The notes: generated by a model not told the origin, from the letters alone. A stretch of 64,000 bases of DNA from Treponema sp. (GCA_009777995.1 WRKT01000007.1:1-64000); one strand, 5' to 3'. Positions 9,036 through 18,482 are shown, counted from the first letter of the stretch. A program made the numbers and translations.

Positions 9036-10907
9036 ATGAAAAGATTAGTATTTGCACTTGTTGCGCTATTTTTGGTTATATCTTTTGTAGGATGCAACAG
9101 GGAAAGCACCCCGAGATTAACCGGAGGCCAGCACATCGGCTTTGATGCCCTTGTACTTGAAGGGACCGTTGACCGAAGCGGGAAGGTTCTTACAACCCTG
9201 GTAGACCATCAGCCTCCGCCGGCTCTTCATGGAAATCCCTTCGATGGATTAGCAGGCGGTGCGGGCATTAACTGGTCCCTATTCCCCTTCCTTTATGGCC
9301 GCCTTACCGACTATTCTCCGCTCCCGCAGCAGACCTTTAAACCTGACCTGCTTGAAAGCTTTTCTTACGAGGGCAGTGTCTTAAACATGACCTTAAAGCA
9401 AGGTTTGAAATGGAGCGATGGATCACCTTTAACCATGGCAGACGTGCTTTGCGGCCTTCATATCGATATTGGTTCTGCTCAGTTATTTAACTTCGCCACA
9501 AGTGCAGAGTTAATTAACGATCATAATATGCGGATAACCTTCCTTACCGAAAGCCCTCTTAACCTGAACATTATACTTGGTGCAATGAACTTGCATGTGA
9601 CCTATCCATACAAGGTTTACGGTCAATGGGCAGATCAAATGAAGGCATACATGGATCAGTACCGCTTCCTTGATGCAGAAGCAGGACGCTATAGGTTCCA
9701 CGATGCAGGAACTGAAACCGCAACAAGGATTCGAAACGATCTGCTTCAGTTCCGTCCAACAATCTTTGAAGCGCTTTATTCGGGTCCATACGTATTCCAG
9801 GCTGCAACCACTGCAGAGAGTGTAATGGTGATAAATGAGCATTACTATATGAGGCCCCATATTGAAGTGGTACGCGGAATGCGCGCTGCAAGCGCAACTG
9901 CATATATGGCGAGTATAATCGAAGGAGTATACACAATTGAAAACGGGGGCTTGAGCAACGAGAACCATGACCTTGTCATCAATACCTTTGCTGAAGACAT
10001 CCGCCTCGTATATGCCCCTGAATTCTCACAGTGGGGATTCTTCATGAACTATCAGATGCATCCCTTTAATAACCCTGTAGTACGCAAGGCCTTCTCACAC
10101 TATGCCGACCGTGACATCCTCTTAATGGTGGCCGAAGCGGGATCTTTTGCAAGCGACCTGCACAATACCGGAATGTTACCGTCCCTGATTCCCCAGTTCA
10201 CAAGCCCCGGCTTCATGAACACACTTGATCGGTACGACTATAACCCTGCAAGGGGAGCTGCCCTTCTTGAAGGCATAGGCTGGAGAAAGGTAAACGGCAT
10301 CTGGCATGATGAAAATGGTGATAGGGTGGTCATGGAGATTATTTCGAATAGCTGGCCCATGTGTCTCTTTACAGCAGAAGCCTATGCAACAATGATGAGG
10401 GAAGAAGGCTTTGACTTAACCCTTCGCCCGATGGATCATGCAGCAATGCTTGCAATGCTTACAAACGGCGAATACCAGCTCTGCTCCTTTGCCCTTCCCG
10501 GCATGGCTGCATATCAGCATCCATGGGAACTTTTCAACGCAATCTTCTCTCCCGGCGCCACAGCAACCCGTATAAATCTTCCGAATATTGCAACCGACGA
10601 AGACAGGATTATGGTAGATTCGTCCGGCAGATCATATAATACCACAAATATGCTCTCCCGGCTTTACGCTGCATCAAGCCATGACGAGATCGTGCGTATA
10701 ACAGAAGAGTTCATGAGACTCACAAACGATCTCTCTCTATTCCTTCCTGTCGTTGAGAAAAGCGCACCTTTAAGAATTTACGATCCGAAACTAAGTCTTG
10801 CACCCGGCGGCAACGATGTTGTTCAGAACAGCTTTTACTATTATGGCAACCTGAACAATATGCTTGCAAAAATGATTCGTTCCGAATATCTATTCTTTGT
10901 TCAGTAA
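9036..10907 (+). CDS. Extracellular peptide-binding lipoprotein of the ABC importer (SBP family 5)
   Basis: Solute-binding protein of the DppA/OppA type (about 623 residues). The start is set at 9036, not at the ATG at 9021, because AAAGGAG at 9024-9030 overlaps the upstream ATG and lies 5 bases before 9036. The resulting signal peptide ends in a lipobox with Cys20 (ISFVGC), so the protein should be lipid-anchored outside the inner membrane. Family features: LKQGLKWSDGSPLTMADV near residue 120, the type 5 signature, and NNPVVRKAFSHYADRD further on. A strong hairpin terminator follows. It is longer than typical DppA (~535), consistent with bigger-ligand members or a lineage insertion. Confidence 0.93.
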   Translation: MKRLVFALVALFLVISFVGCNRESTPRLTGGQHIGFDALVLEGTVDRSGKVLTTLVDHQPPPALHGNPFDGLAGGAGINWSLFPFLYGRLTDYSPLPQQTFKPDLLESFSYEGSVLNMTLKQGLKWSDGSPLTMADVLCGLHIDIGSAQLFNFATSAELINDHNMRITFLTESPLNLNIILGAMNLHVTYPYKVYGQWADQMKAYMDQYRFLDAEAGRYRFHDAGTETATRIRNDLLQFRPTIFEALYSGPYVFQAATTAESVMVINEHYYMRPHIEVVRGMRAASATAYMASIIEGVYTIENGGLSNENHDLVINTFAEDIRLVYAPEFSQWGFFMNYQMHPFNNPVVRKAFSHYADRDILLMVAEAGSFASDLHNTGMLPSLIPQFTSPGFMNTLDRYDYNPARGAALLEGIGWRKVNGIWHDENGDRVVMEIISNSWPMCLFTAEAYATMMREEGFDLTLRPMDHAAMLAMLTNGEYQLCSFALPGMAAYQHPWELFNAIFSPGATATRINLPNIATDEDRIMVDSSGRSYNTTNMLSRLYAASSHDEIVRITEEFMRLTNDLSLFLPVVEKSAPLRIYDPKLSLAPGGNDVVQNSFYYYGNLNNMLAKMIRSEYLFFVQ

Positions 10908-10916
10908 ACTTAATCC

Positions 10917-10945
10917 CCGGGAGCTTTAATAAGCTCCCGGATTTT
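10917..10945 (+). terminator. Rho-independent terminator after the binding-protein gene
   Basis: Perfect 10-bp stem CCGGGAGCTT / AAGCTCCCGG (10917-10926 and 10931-10940) with a TAAT loop, followed by ATTTTC. It closes the transporter transcript 9 bases after the stop codon. Confidence 0.8.
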
Positions 10946-10960
10946 CATCAAGGAAAACCT

Positions 10961-11935
10961 ATGTCTATATCAAGTTTACCCCGAGAAAAGTGTGCTGAAG
11001 CATTAGAATTATTTAACGGTGTCATAAAATCTGATAATTTATGCTATAGGACCCTCGATATTGCACTGTTTGAAGAAAAATTTATTACTGAAACAGATAC
11101 AGTAAAAAAAATAAATCTGATTTTTAGTGATGATGATAAAATTACAGGATTTATCAACGGCTCGTATAAACCGGGAAGCGAGGGAGCTTACCTGACCTTT
11201 GTCGCCGTAGACTCTAAAAACAGGCGAAGGGGAATTGGCAGAGCCCTTATTGATGCATTACATGAAAAGTTCAGGGAAACTGACTCTAATATAAAAAAGG
11301 TCGAAATTCTTTTCTTTAACCCCATAATGCTTGAATGGATAGTTCCCGGCACGAAATCCCATGACCATAATAATTCCCCGGGAATGGATGTTTCGATAGA
11401 CGCATATATCTTTTTAAAAAATATGGACTATAGGGATTTTTCATATCAGAACTCATTTTATATGCCTTTAAAGAATTATTCATTTAGTGATGATGTAAAG
11501 AATAAGCTTAACGCATTAAAGGAGAGGGGCCTTAATGTCTGTTATTATGACAGTGAAAAGCACTTCGGTTTTAAGGAATTATGTGACGATCTTGACAGCG
11601 AAGACTGGAGGAACCATATCTTTGGAAACCTCGAAAGGGAAAAGCCCGACCCGCTTCTGATAGTAGAAGATAACGGGAAAATTTGCGGTTTTACAGGGCC
11701 TTTAAGAGTACAGGAAAGCGGAAGGGGATTCTTCGCAGGGATAGGAATGCACTCGGAGTATCGCGGAGGCGGCTCGGGTACTGCATTGTTTGCATCTCTT
11801 TGCATGGGACTAAGGGAAATGGGAGCAGAGTATATGACCCTGTTTACGGGGGAGGCGAACCCTGCAAGGAATATCTATAGGGCAGCAGGTTTTAAAATCG
11901 TAAAATCATGGGTAAACATGCGCAAGGAGCTGTAA
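10961..11935 (+). CDS. Double GNAT-domain N-acetyltransferase
   Basis: A 324-residue protein with two GNAT folds. The N-terminal one shows the acetyl-CoA loop at about residues 85-110 (VDSKNRRRGIGRAL; the R/Q-x-x-G-x-G/A loop). The C-terminal one has EYRGGGSGTALF at about residue 265, followed by NPARNIYRAAGF, the typical GNAT end motif. Tandem GNAT proteins include mycothiol synthase and many enzymes of unknown substrate. It starts after the preceding terminator with AAGGA as ribosome site and runs one base short of the PIG-L gene, with which it is likely co-transcribed. The substrate is unknown. Confidence 0.85.
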   Translation: MSISSLPREKCAEALELFNGVIKSDNLCYRTLDIALFEEKFITETDTVKKINLIFSDDDKITGFINGSYKPGSEGAYLTFVAVDSKNRRRGIGRALIDALHEKFRETDSNIKKVEILFFNPIMLEWIVPGTKSHDHNNSPGMDVSIDAYIFLKNMDYRDFSYQNSFYMPLKNYSFSDDVKNKLNALKERGLNVCYYDSEKHFGFKELCDDLDSEDWRNHIFGNLEREKPDPLLIVEDNGKICGFTGPLRVQESGRGFFAGIGMHSEYRGGGSGTALFASLCMGLREMGAEYMTLFTGEANPARNIYRAAGFKIVKSWVNMRKEL

Positions 11936-11936
11936 A

Positions 11937-12641
11937 ATGAGTGAAGAAAAAAGAACCATAATGGCAATAGGCGGACATATAGGCGACATGGAGTTGACTG
12001 CCGGGGGAACCCTTGCAACCATGTCACTTCAGGGACACAAAATAGTCACTGTAGCTCTAACAGCAGGAGAACGGGGTAATCCGCCGGACAAATCGGTTGA
12101 TGAATACCGAAAGCAGAAGGTAGAGGAAGCAGAGAAGTTTGCTAAAATGCTAAATGGCAGATCAATCGTTTTTGATTACCCTGATGGGGAGCTTCCCCAT
12201 AACGATGAAGTCTGCTTTAAACTCTGCGACTTGATTCGTGAGATCCGCCCGGATGCATTAATTACCCATTGGAAAAAGAGCATACATAAGGATCATATTA
12301 ATTCATATCGGATAGTAAAAGATGCACAGTTCTATGCAGGCCTTCGCTCAATGGAACGCGAGCTCCCCGCTGCCTATGCAGCAGGACCCTACTACGCTGA
12401 AAACTGGGAAGACCCCATCGACTTTAAAAAATATGTATATTCGGTTATAACCGAAGAAGGCTTTAAACTCTGGGAAAAGGCAATCAGTCACCACTGGTTT
12501 ACGATTAATAGTCCGTCATTTAAATACAAGGACTACTATACGCACCTGAAATCTGTTCGGGGAATCGAAGCCAGAAAGCAATATGCAGAATGCTTCAATA
12601 TCGAAGAGTTTGGCAAAAGGCAAATCCGCGAAGGATTATAA
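11937..12641 (+). CDS. PIG-L family zinc-dependent deacetylase
   Basis: A 234-residue protein of the GlcNAc-PI/LmbE-like deacetylase family. The N-terminal zinc motif, usually AHPDD, reads GGHIGDME here (residues ~12-19), keeping the His and one acid. The later H-x-x-H zinc region is at IHKDHINSYRI (about residue 118). PDGELPHNDEV is also typical. It probably removes an acetyl group from an N-acetylated sugar or related small molecule in the cytoplasm. Pairing with a GNAT protein suggests an acetylation/deacetylation pathway, but this is inference. Confidence 0.85.
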   Translation: MSEEKRTIMAIGGHIGDMELTAGGTLATMSLQGHKIVTVALTAGERGNPPDKSVDEYRKQKVEEAEKFAKMLNGRSIVFDYPDGELPHNDEVCFKLCDLIREIRPDALITHWKKSIHKDHINSYRIVKDAQFYAGLRSMERELPAAYAAGPYYAENWEDPIDFKKYVYSVITEEGFKLWEKAISHHWFTINSPSFKYKDYYTHLKSVRGIEARKQYAECFNIEEFGKRQIREGL

Positions 12642-12666
12642 TTATAAACAAACAAGGGGAAATGCC

Positions 12667-13398
12667 ATGCACGAAAGAGTGAACACCGCAATTACAGAGT
12701 TGAATACCCGACTAAAGGAGATCTACGCAGGGGATTATATTACCCTTGTTCTCTATGGAAGCGCGGTTGGGGCTGCCTATCGTGCAGACTATTCAGACAT
12801 TAATGTTCTGATAATACTTGAAAAAAACAGTTCGGATAATATCTTTAAGCTTGGGAAGGCCGCAAAAAACCTCCTTGGAAAGTACCGAATATCGCCTTTT
12901 ATGATGACAAAGGAAGAATTAACCTCTGCTCTTGATGTATTTCCTTTGGAATTCTATGACATTCTTGAAGCCCACACAATTGTTTATGGTGATAAAAATA
13001 TTCTTAATTTAAATGTTAAGAAGGGTAATCTGCGCCATGAAATCGAAGAGAAACTGCGAGGCACTGTTAACGATATTCACGGCATGATCCTTGCCGCCGA
13101 GGGTGAGGAGAAGCTGCTGGGGAAGTATCTTGCAAGCTGGCCCGGGATGAGCGGCATCCTTTTCAGGGGTCTTCTTCGCCTAAAGGGGAAGAGCATTGGC
13201 GGCCTAGATGCCGATGCCATCATTAAAGAAACCGAGAAGGAATACGGAGTAAAGCTAGAAAGCTTTTCGACTCTAAACGACCTTCGTTACAATAAAAAAC
13301 CTTTGACGATGTCTGCTTCCTCTTTTGCAGATACAATCCTTGAGCCTCTTAATGCATTGATAAAAATTGTTGATGCGATGGACGGAGGCAGGGCATGA
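12667..13398 (+). CDS. Nucleotidyltransferase-fold protein
   Basis: About 243 residues. The start is set at 12667, where AAGGGGA (12654-12660) lies 6 bases upstream; an upstream in-frame ATG at 12583 lies inside the PIG-L gene and has no such site. Residues ~30-50 carry the Pol-beta-type nucleotidyltransferase motif, LYGSAVGAAYRADYSDIN. The GS is kept, but the second catalytic acid of the D-x-D/E pair is Asn (DIN). That may weaken metal binding or mean the protein is a pseudo-enzyme. The stop overlaps the next gene (ATGA). The target is unknown. Confidence 0.7.
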   Translation: MHERVNTAITELNTRLKEIYAGDYITLVLYGSAVGAAYRADYSDINVLIILEKNSSDNIFKLGKAAKNLLGKYRISPFMMTKEELTSALDVFPLEFYDILEAHTIVYGDKNILNLNVKKGNLRHEIEEKLRGTVNDIHGMILAAEGEEKLLGKYLASWPGMSGILFRGLLRLKGKSIGGLDADAIIKETEKEYGVKLESFSTLNDLRYNKKPLTMSASSFADTILEPLNALIKIVDAMDGGRA

Positions 13399-14195
13399 GA
13401 AAACTGTTACTCCTGCTCGCCTTTTGCATCACCGCAGGAATTTTCGCACAGAACTTACCGCGTCCCGGCGGGTTAGTAAATGACTTTGCGAATGTCATGA
13501 GATCACAAGATCGACAAACAGCCGAGCGCCTTGCCTCTGCCATAAGGGAAAGGACTGGCGCTGATTTAGTCATTGTTACTGTTCAGAGCATCGGCTCAAA
13601 TTTTGCTACAATCGATGATTTTTCCTTAGCCCTTGCAGAATCCTGGGGTATAGGCACAAGGGGCGAAGATAACGGGGTTCTCCTTATTCTTGCAGTTGCA
13701 GAACGTGAAGTGAAGATCGAAGTCGGCTACGGCCTTGAGGGAGTAATACCCGATTCTACTGCAGGCCGCATTCTCGACACTGCTGTAATCCCCGCTTTCA
13801 GGCAGGATGACTTCTCAGGGGGATTACTTAGGGGACTAGAGGCCATCGCCACGTTAGTTGCAAGGGAGCATGGGATTGACTTGGCAGAGCTTAATTTATC
13901 GGCACCTGCTGCTGTTCAGGTTCAAGAGGTTCCTGCTATATCTGTATTACTGCCATTTGTATTCTTTATTATAATGGTTTCATTACTCTCAAGATCAAGA
14001 AGATTCGGCCGAAGATTCAGGCGCGGAGTTATTATTTCGAGCTATGGCATGGGAAGAGGCTTTGGGACAACACGGAACATACGCGGCGGGGGCCTTGCCG
14101 GGGGGAACCTTGGAGGAGGGAGTTTCGGCGGCGGAAGCTTCGGTGGTTTTAAGGGCGGTAGTTTTGGCGGCGGCGGTGCCTCACGCAAATTTTAA
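13395..14195 (+). CDS. TPM-domain membrane protein with glycine-rich tail (YgcG-like)
   Basis: A 266-residue protein with an N-terminal signal peptide (residues 1-19, ending IFAQ), a TPM domain (about 25-150; LVNDFANVM at the start, EVKIEVGYGLEGVIPD near residue 105), one membrane helix at about 182-200, a basic stretch, and a Gly/Ser/Phe-rich C-terminus with repeated GGGSFGG units. This architecture is common beside LemA, as here: LemA follows 24 bases later. TPM/LemA pairs are envelope proteins of poorly defined role. The 4-base overlap with the preceding nucleotidyltransferase gene links all three. Confidence 0.88.
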   Translation: MRKLLLLLAFCITAGIFAQNLPRPGGLVNDFANVMRSQDRQTAERLASAIRERTGADLVIVTVQSIGSNFATIDDFSLALAESWGIGTRGEDNGVLLILAVAEREVKIEVGYGLEGVIPDSTAGRILDTAVIPAFRQDDFSGGLLRGLEAIATLVAREHGIDLAELNLSAPAAVQVQEVPAISVLLPFVFFIIMVSLLSRSRRFGRRFRRGVIISSYGMGRGFGTTRNIRGGGLAGGNLGGGSFGGGSFGGFKGGSFGGGGASRKF

Positions 14196-14219
14196 TTAAT
14201 AGTTTTAAGGAATAGAGAG

Positions 14220-14786
14220 ATGAAAAAAACAGGCATAATAGTTTTAGTTGCAATCCTTATTGTAGCAATCGGCGGGATATCATGGTATATCGGCGCACGC
14301 AATAGCATCATACAACTTGATGAAGACATCAATAGAACTATGTCGGAAATTGATAATCAGCTCCAGAGAAGAAGCGATTTAATCCCCAACTTTGTGAGTA
14401 CCGTCAGAGGTTATGCCGCACATGAGCAGGAAGTCTTTAATAATATTGCCGATTCAAGGGCACGCCTTGCAGGTGCAACAACTGTTGAAGAGAAAGCCGA
14501 CAGTTACAATGAAATGCAGTCGGCAATGTCACGACTGCTAGTAATCGTGGAGCAATACCCTGACCTTAAAGCAAACCAAAACTTCATCGCCCTGCAAGAT
14601 GAGCTTGCAGGAACGGAAAACCGGATAGCGGTTGCACGCCAGAGGTATAATAATAGTGTGAATACTTATAATATTCGCATCCGGACTTTCCCCGGCTCTG
14701 TTATCGCGGGGAATATGGGCTTTACTCAGAGGGCTTATTTCGAGATAGCTGAAACAGCTCGACAGGTCCCACAGGTGGTGTTTTAG
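14220..14786 (+). CDS. lemA: LemA family protein
   Basis: A 188-residue protein with an N-terminal membrane helix (about 5-24), then a helical domain with the LemA hallmarks: DLIPNFVSTVRGYAAHE near residue 58, AVARQRYNNSVNTYN near 140, and FPGSVIAG near 157. The family forms a membrane-anchored four-helix bundle. It follows the TPM gene, with AAGGAATAGAGAG as ribosome region. Confidence 0.93.
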   Translation: MKKTGIIVLVAILIVAIGGISWYIGARNSIIQLDEDINRTMSEIDNQLQRRSDLIPNFVSTVRGYAAHEQEVFNNIADSRARLAGATTVEEKADSYNEMQSAMSRLLVIVEQYPDLKANQNFIALQDELAGTENRIAVARQRYNNSVNTYNIRIRTFPGSVIAGNMGFTQRAYFEIAETARQVPQVVF

Positions 14787-14789
14787 GTT

Positions 14790-15188
14790 TTACTTACAGA
14801 GAGAATCCACACGCTTCATGAACTCATTGGAAAGCCGCTTCTCCCATTTTATTGCAACACTTACAGGCAGATGGGATTCCTTAAACTCCTTGAGCAAAGA
14901 TTGAATCCCCCTGATGTTCGGATTCCCCGTAACATTTACAACATTGCCGTTAATCTTGGCGATCATGGCCTGTGAGTCAGTGGTCAGTATATAATTCCCG
15001 GGATTATCTTTTACATATAGAAGCGCCCTATAAATACCCTCGGATTCAGTATCATCATTGGTTGTAGAAGCAGAAATGCCGAAAATGCCTGACTCTTCGT
15101 GGACAATGGAATTGTCTTTAACAACAACATAAGCCCACTTTTCAGGCCCGCCGTCAGTATAAATATGTATATATTTTTTAGACGGCAT
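14790..15188 (-). CDS. RNase H-fold nuclease-like protein
   Basis: A 132-residue protein with the order of acidic residues of RNase HI: Asp in IYTDGG (residue ~11), Glu in ESEGIYRALLY (~50), Asp in TTDSQAM (~70), and a last Asp in RVDSL near the C-terminus. All four metal ligands therefore look present, though the protein is shorter than typical RNase HI (~155). It lies 13 bases after an RNA ligase gene on the same strand, so the two may act together on RNA or RNA:DNA hybrids. The assignment is from motif reading only. Confidence 0.65.
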   Translation of the reverse strand: MPSKKYIHIYTDGGPEKWAYVVVKDNSIVHEESGIFGISASTTNDDTESEGIYRALLYVKDNPGNYILTTDSQAMIAKINGNVVNVTGNPNIRGIQSLLKEFKESHLPVSVAIKWEKRLSNEFMKRVDSLCK

Positions 15189-15201
15189 TTTTTCCTCCCT
15201 T

Positions 15202-16425
15202 TCAACCCACTGTCGATGGGAGCGACACTAGGGGGAGCCAATAATTAACCAAATCTTTATAATCGATCTTTTCATACAATCGCTCGAGGTCTGCATTTTC
15301 TTTTATCGTTTCAAAGAGAAACGAAGAGATAGAATTGTGATTATCAAGGACAAACTTGGCATAACGTTTTTTAGCCTCTTTCGGATCATTTGCACATTCT
15401 TTCTGACATTCTCTAAAGTAGGCCTGTGCTTTCTCGCACAGAGCGGCAATAGCATTCCTAAAGCCTGACCACTCCGCAATTATCTCCTCTGTCCTCGGAC
15501 GAATTTCAGGCCATGCAGCAAGGGCATCATCAATACTCCCCTGTTTAATTGCAGCAAAAACCCGCTCATTAGAAAAATGCTCATCACCCTTAAGATAGAA
15601 AAGACTCCGATAATGCTCGGACTTAACTTTTATACGATTGTAATTACTATCCTGGATAACAACACCTTCATAGTCATTCGAATCGATGGAATTACAATAT
15701 TCAAGAACTTCATCTATGGAATTAAATGAATAAAGCTTTGGAGTGTCAAAAGTCATACCAAAAGTTTTGCAGGCCCATTCGGGATTATGCTCAACTCCTT
15801 CAGGATCACGACAGGCAAGGAGAGTCAATTTTGTTTCCCTATATGGTACGATAATTCGATTATATGGAGAAGTAAGTTCAAACATAAAAACCCAGCCCTC
15901 CGGCAGACTCTTCACTTCATCTTCGTGCCCCCTAAGAGCATGGTCTCGGAGGGATGCGAAAGTATAGGGCGGAGGAAGATTCTCATCATTTTCGGCAGGA
16001 AATAACTCGGGCACCTGTACATCAATGTCAAAACTTCCATTCGTAGTCCAAAGATCACGGCTCCCCTCCTCTTTAAGAAGCTTCAAAAGAGAGCCATCAA
16101 GCTTCTCCCAAATAAAGAGAGGCCCCTTCCAGTCGATAGGATCCGCGCTATTCTCCCCGTAATTATTAAACTTGAAAAAAGGCATAAGATAAGGCCTAAC
16201 AGTCCCATCATCACCAATATGATAAACCGAACCCCTGCAGCACCTAACAATCGGGTTCGTAAAATCAGAATCAAACTGACTATACTTAAACATAACAAGA
16301 TTCGGACGACTCGGATGACGCTTAACCTTAACAGCATAAGGCGGTTTTGCAAGAGCGTCCTCAAAAGAGTCAGGGTTTTCTTTTATGAAGTTGGTTAGGT
16401 TATTCCAGTTATCATGCTGTCCCAT
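15202..16425 (-). CDS. T4 Rnl1-like RNA ligase
   Basis: 407 residues from an ATG at 16425 with GGGAGG 5 bases upstream; the longer open frame upstream is antisense to the neighbouring gene and is rejected. Nucleotidyltransferase motifs are in order: motif I EKLDGS with catalytic Lys at about residue 108, motif IIIa FELTSPYNRI, motif IV EGVVI and motif V KVKSE. The N-terminal CCRGSVY and FFKFNNYGE stretches are as in T4 Rnl1-type ligases. The C-terminal ~120 residues are helical and unassigned. The likely reaction is ATP-dependent sealing of 5'-phosphate to 3'-OH RNA ends. It precedes the RNase H-like gene in a two-gene leftward unit. Confidence 0.85.
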   Translation of the reverse strand: MGQHDNWNNLTNFIKENPDSFEDALAKPPYAVKVKRHPSRPNLVMFKYSQFDSDFTNPIVRCCRGSVYHIGDDGTVRPYLMPFFKFNNYGENSADPIDWKGPLFIWEKLDGSLLKLLKEEGSRDLWTTNGSFDIDVQVPELFPAENDENLPPPYTFASLRDHALRGHEDEVKSLPEGWVFMFELTSPYNRIIVPYRETKLTLLACRDPEGVEHNPEWACKTFGMTFDTPKLYSFNSIDEVLEYCNSIDSNDYEGVVIQDSNYNRIKVKSEHYRSLFYLKGDEHFSNERVFAAIKQGSIDDALAAWPEIRPRTEEIIAEWSGFRNAIAALCEKAQAYFRECQKECANDPKEAKKRYAKFVLDNHNSISSFLFETIKENADLERLYEKIDYKDLVNYWLPLVSLPSTVG

Positions 16426-16549
16426 ATCGGCCTCCCGGGAATTATAGCACGGAAACAAAGAGATGCAAAGAGCCAATAAATATAAAATAAATCCCTTTAC
16501 CCGTTTATCATTTTTTATGTATAATTGCTTGAGTGTAGGAGTGATTAAT

Positions 16550-17734
16550 ATGAACACAGTCGAAAAAATTACATGTCCAAAATGTAATACAGAAATTGAT
16601 GTGAATATGGCACTGAGCCAAGAGATTGAAACTCGGTTAAAAACAGAAATTGAAGCATCCATATCAAAAGAAAAAGAGAAAGAATATAACAAACTTCTCA
16701 AAGAGGAAACGAGCAAAATTAGAGAAGAACTTGCTGAAGAAACACAGGAAGAAGTTAAAACTTTACAAAAATCTCTTAAAGAAAAATCTGAACAGGTAAT
16801 TGATCTGAATAAAACCAGAGCTGAACTTGAAAGACTTAAGCTTGAGAAAGATGAAATAGAATCTGCAATAACAGCAGCCAAGGATGCAGAATTATCAAAA
16901 AAATTAAAGGAAGAAAGGGAAGTCCATAGAACGTTCCTTGAAACAGAACGAGAACGAATAAAGAAAGAAGCTACGGATGAGAATTTACTTAAAATTGAAG
17001 AACTACGGAAAAAGCTGGAAGATCAAACTGCTTTGGCTGAAGAGATGAAACGTAAAGCCGAGCAAGGCTCAATGCAACTACAGGGTGAAGTACAAGAGCT
17101 AGCCATTGAAGACATACTCAAAGACACTTTTCGTTTTGACATTATTGAACCTGTGCCAAAAGGAATAAGCGGAGCCGATGTGATCCAGAGAGTTCGTAAC
17201 AGTACAGGCAACGAAGCAGGTATTATAGTCTATGAAAGCAAACGTACAAAAGCGTATGGAAAAGACTGGATAGGCAAATTAAAGGAAGATGGAGCGCGTG
17301 TAAATGCTGACATTTGTGTATTAGTTACAGAAGCACTTCCGGATGATATAGAACGAATGGGGTTAAAAGATGGAGTATGGGTTTGCAATTTCACCGAGAT
17401 AAAGGGGCTCGCTCTCGTTCTGCGCGATAGCATAATTAGAGTTAGTGAGGCGTATGCTTCGCAAACAAATAAGGGTGAAAAAATGCAAATGCTCTATGAT
17501 TACCTAACAGGCAAAGAATTCGCTTCACAATTTATGACAATAATGGAAGGGTTCAGTGACTTGCAAAAAGGATATATTGAAGAACGCAACAGAATGGAAA
17601 AGATATGGAAAACCCGAGAGAAGCAACTAGAGAAAATCCTACTAAACACAAATGGCTTTTTAGGTTCAATTAAAGGTATTGCCGGCAGCTCATTACCTGA
17701 CATTGATACATTAATGATAGAAGAAGATACCTAA
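16550..17734 (+). CDS. DUF2130 protein with coiled coil and nuclease-like core
   Basis: 394 residues from the ATG at 16550 (AGGAG 8 bases upstream); earlier in-frame codons are not supported. The N-terminus carries a CPKCNTEI zinc-ribbon half. A long charged coiled coil (about 30-180) follows, then the DUF2130 core with QGEVQELAIEDIL, VPKGISGADVIQ and VYESKRTKAYG. The E-S-K, with an acid upstream, resembles a PD-(D/E)xK nuclease site. Function is unproven. It is convergent with the next gene (4-base overlap of ends) and divergent from the RNA ligase. Confidence 0.85.
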   Translation: MNTVEKITCPKCNTEIDVNMALSQEIETRLKTEIEASISKEKEKEYNKLLKEETSKIREELAEETQEEVKTLQKSLKEKSEQVIDLNKTRAELERLKLEKDEIESAITAAKDAELSKKLKEEREVHRTFLETERERIKKEATDENLLKIEELRKKLEDQTALAEEMKRKAEQGSMQLQGEVQELAIEDILKDTFRFDIIEPVPKGISGADVIQRVRNSTGNEAGIIVYESKRTKAYGKDWIGKLKEDGARVNADICVLVTEALPDDIERMGLKDGVWVCNFTEIKGLALVLRDSIIRVSEAYASQTNKGEKMQMLYDYLTGKEFASQFMTIMEGFSDLQKGYIEERNRMEKIWKTREKQLEKILLNTNGFLGSIKGIAGSSLPDIDTLMIEEDT

Positions 17735-18426
17735 CGCTTCTTGCGCATGTTCGCCCTGATGCGCCTTGCCTTAATCTTAAAGCGCTTTGCCTCATTACGA
17801 TTCCGCAAATGAACCGCTACGATTACGCCTCCCCTCTTCATCGCACGCCCTACCACACGGACAGTTGCCATAAGGAGCTTTGTATATCTCCTGTTTAGGT
17901 TCTTGGTTACTATGACAGCTCTTCTTCCATTAATATAAGCAGTCTGCCCTCGGATTTCAAGGAAAGGAGCATCATCGGGGATCGGGGTGGAACCTGATTT
18001 CGCGAAGTCGATGAAGTCACGTTTAGACATGTTAATTAAGTTTGAAAAGACCTCTTCCTTTTTGCCCGCAGTCAGAGCACGTTCAAGGTAAGGGAGTTTA
18101 GTTGGGCCATCCTTGTCGCTAAAACCTATCATCTCAAGCTCGTTTCTATGCTTGATATATGCCTCACCAATGCTGAGCCAATTGTAAATGCTGCTGTGAT
18201 CCATTTTTGTATCTTCACCAAGACTGGTCATATAGGCTCTCATGCTTTTATAGTTAAGTTTCCTGAAAAGGTTTTCAGACTTTATTCTTGCAAGTCCAAG
18301 GGCCATTGTTAAAATAGACAGGCGAACACCCATGATGGAGTCCCTGATACCTCGGTCAATTTCGGCAGGGTCATCAGATTCAATATAATCAAGGGAAATG
18401 GTTTTTTGATTCGTAACCTTGCTCAT
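17731..18426 (-). CDS. Unrecognised basic protein, possible nucleic-acid binder
   Basis: 231 residues, not assigned to a family. The middle has helical segments with SSIYNWLSIGEAY, which resembles the helix-turn-helix region of ParB/KorB-like or phage replication regulators. The C-terminal ~50 residues are strongly basic (RNRNEAKRFKIKARRIR and RKKR at the end). This suggests DNA or RNA binding, but that is inference. It is divergent from mazEF, with a 36-bp perfect palindrome 57 bases upstream of its start. Confidence 0.6.
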   Translation of the reverse strand: MSKVTNQKTISLDYIESDDPAEIDRGIRDSIMGVRLSILTMALGLARIKSENLFRKLNYKSMRAYMTSLGEDTKMDHSSIYNWLSIGEAYIKHRNELEMIGFSDKDGPTKLPYLERALTAGKKEEVFSNLINMSKRDFIDFAKSGSTPIPDDAPFLEIRGQTAYINGRRAVIVTKNLNRRYTKLLMATVRVVGRAMKRGGVIVAVHLRNRNEAKRFKIKARRIRANMRKKR

Positions 18427-18482
18427 TTTATAATTATATCACAGATTTTGGAGATTTGGTATTGAATTTAGCGTATGATTTT

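Noticed and set aside
16426-16881. N-terminal extension of the RNA ligase frame (about 150 codons)
   Set aside because: It is antisense to the DUF2130 gene, has Ser/Phe/Leu-rich shadow composition, and a good ribosome site supports the start at 16425.
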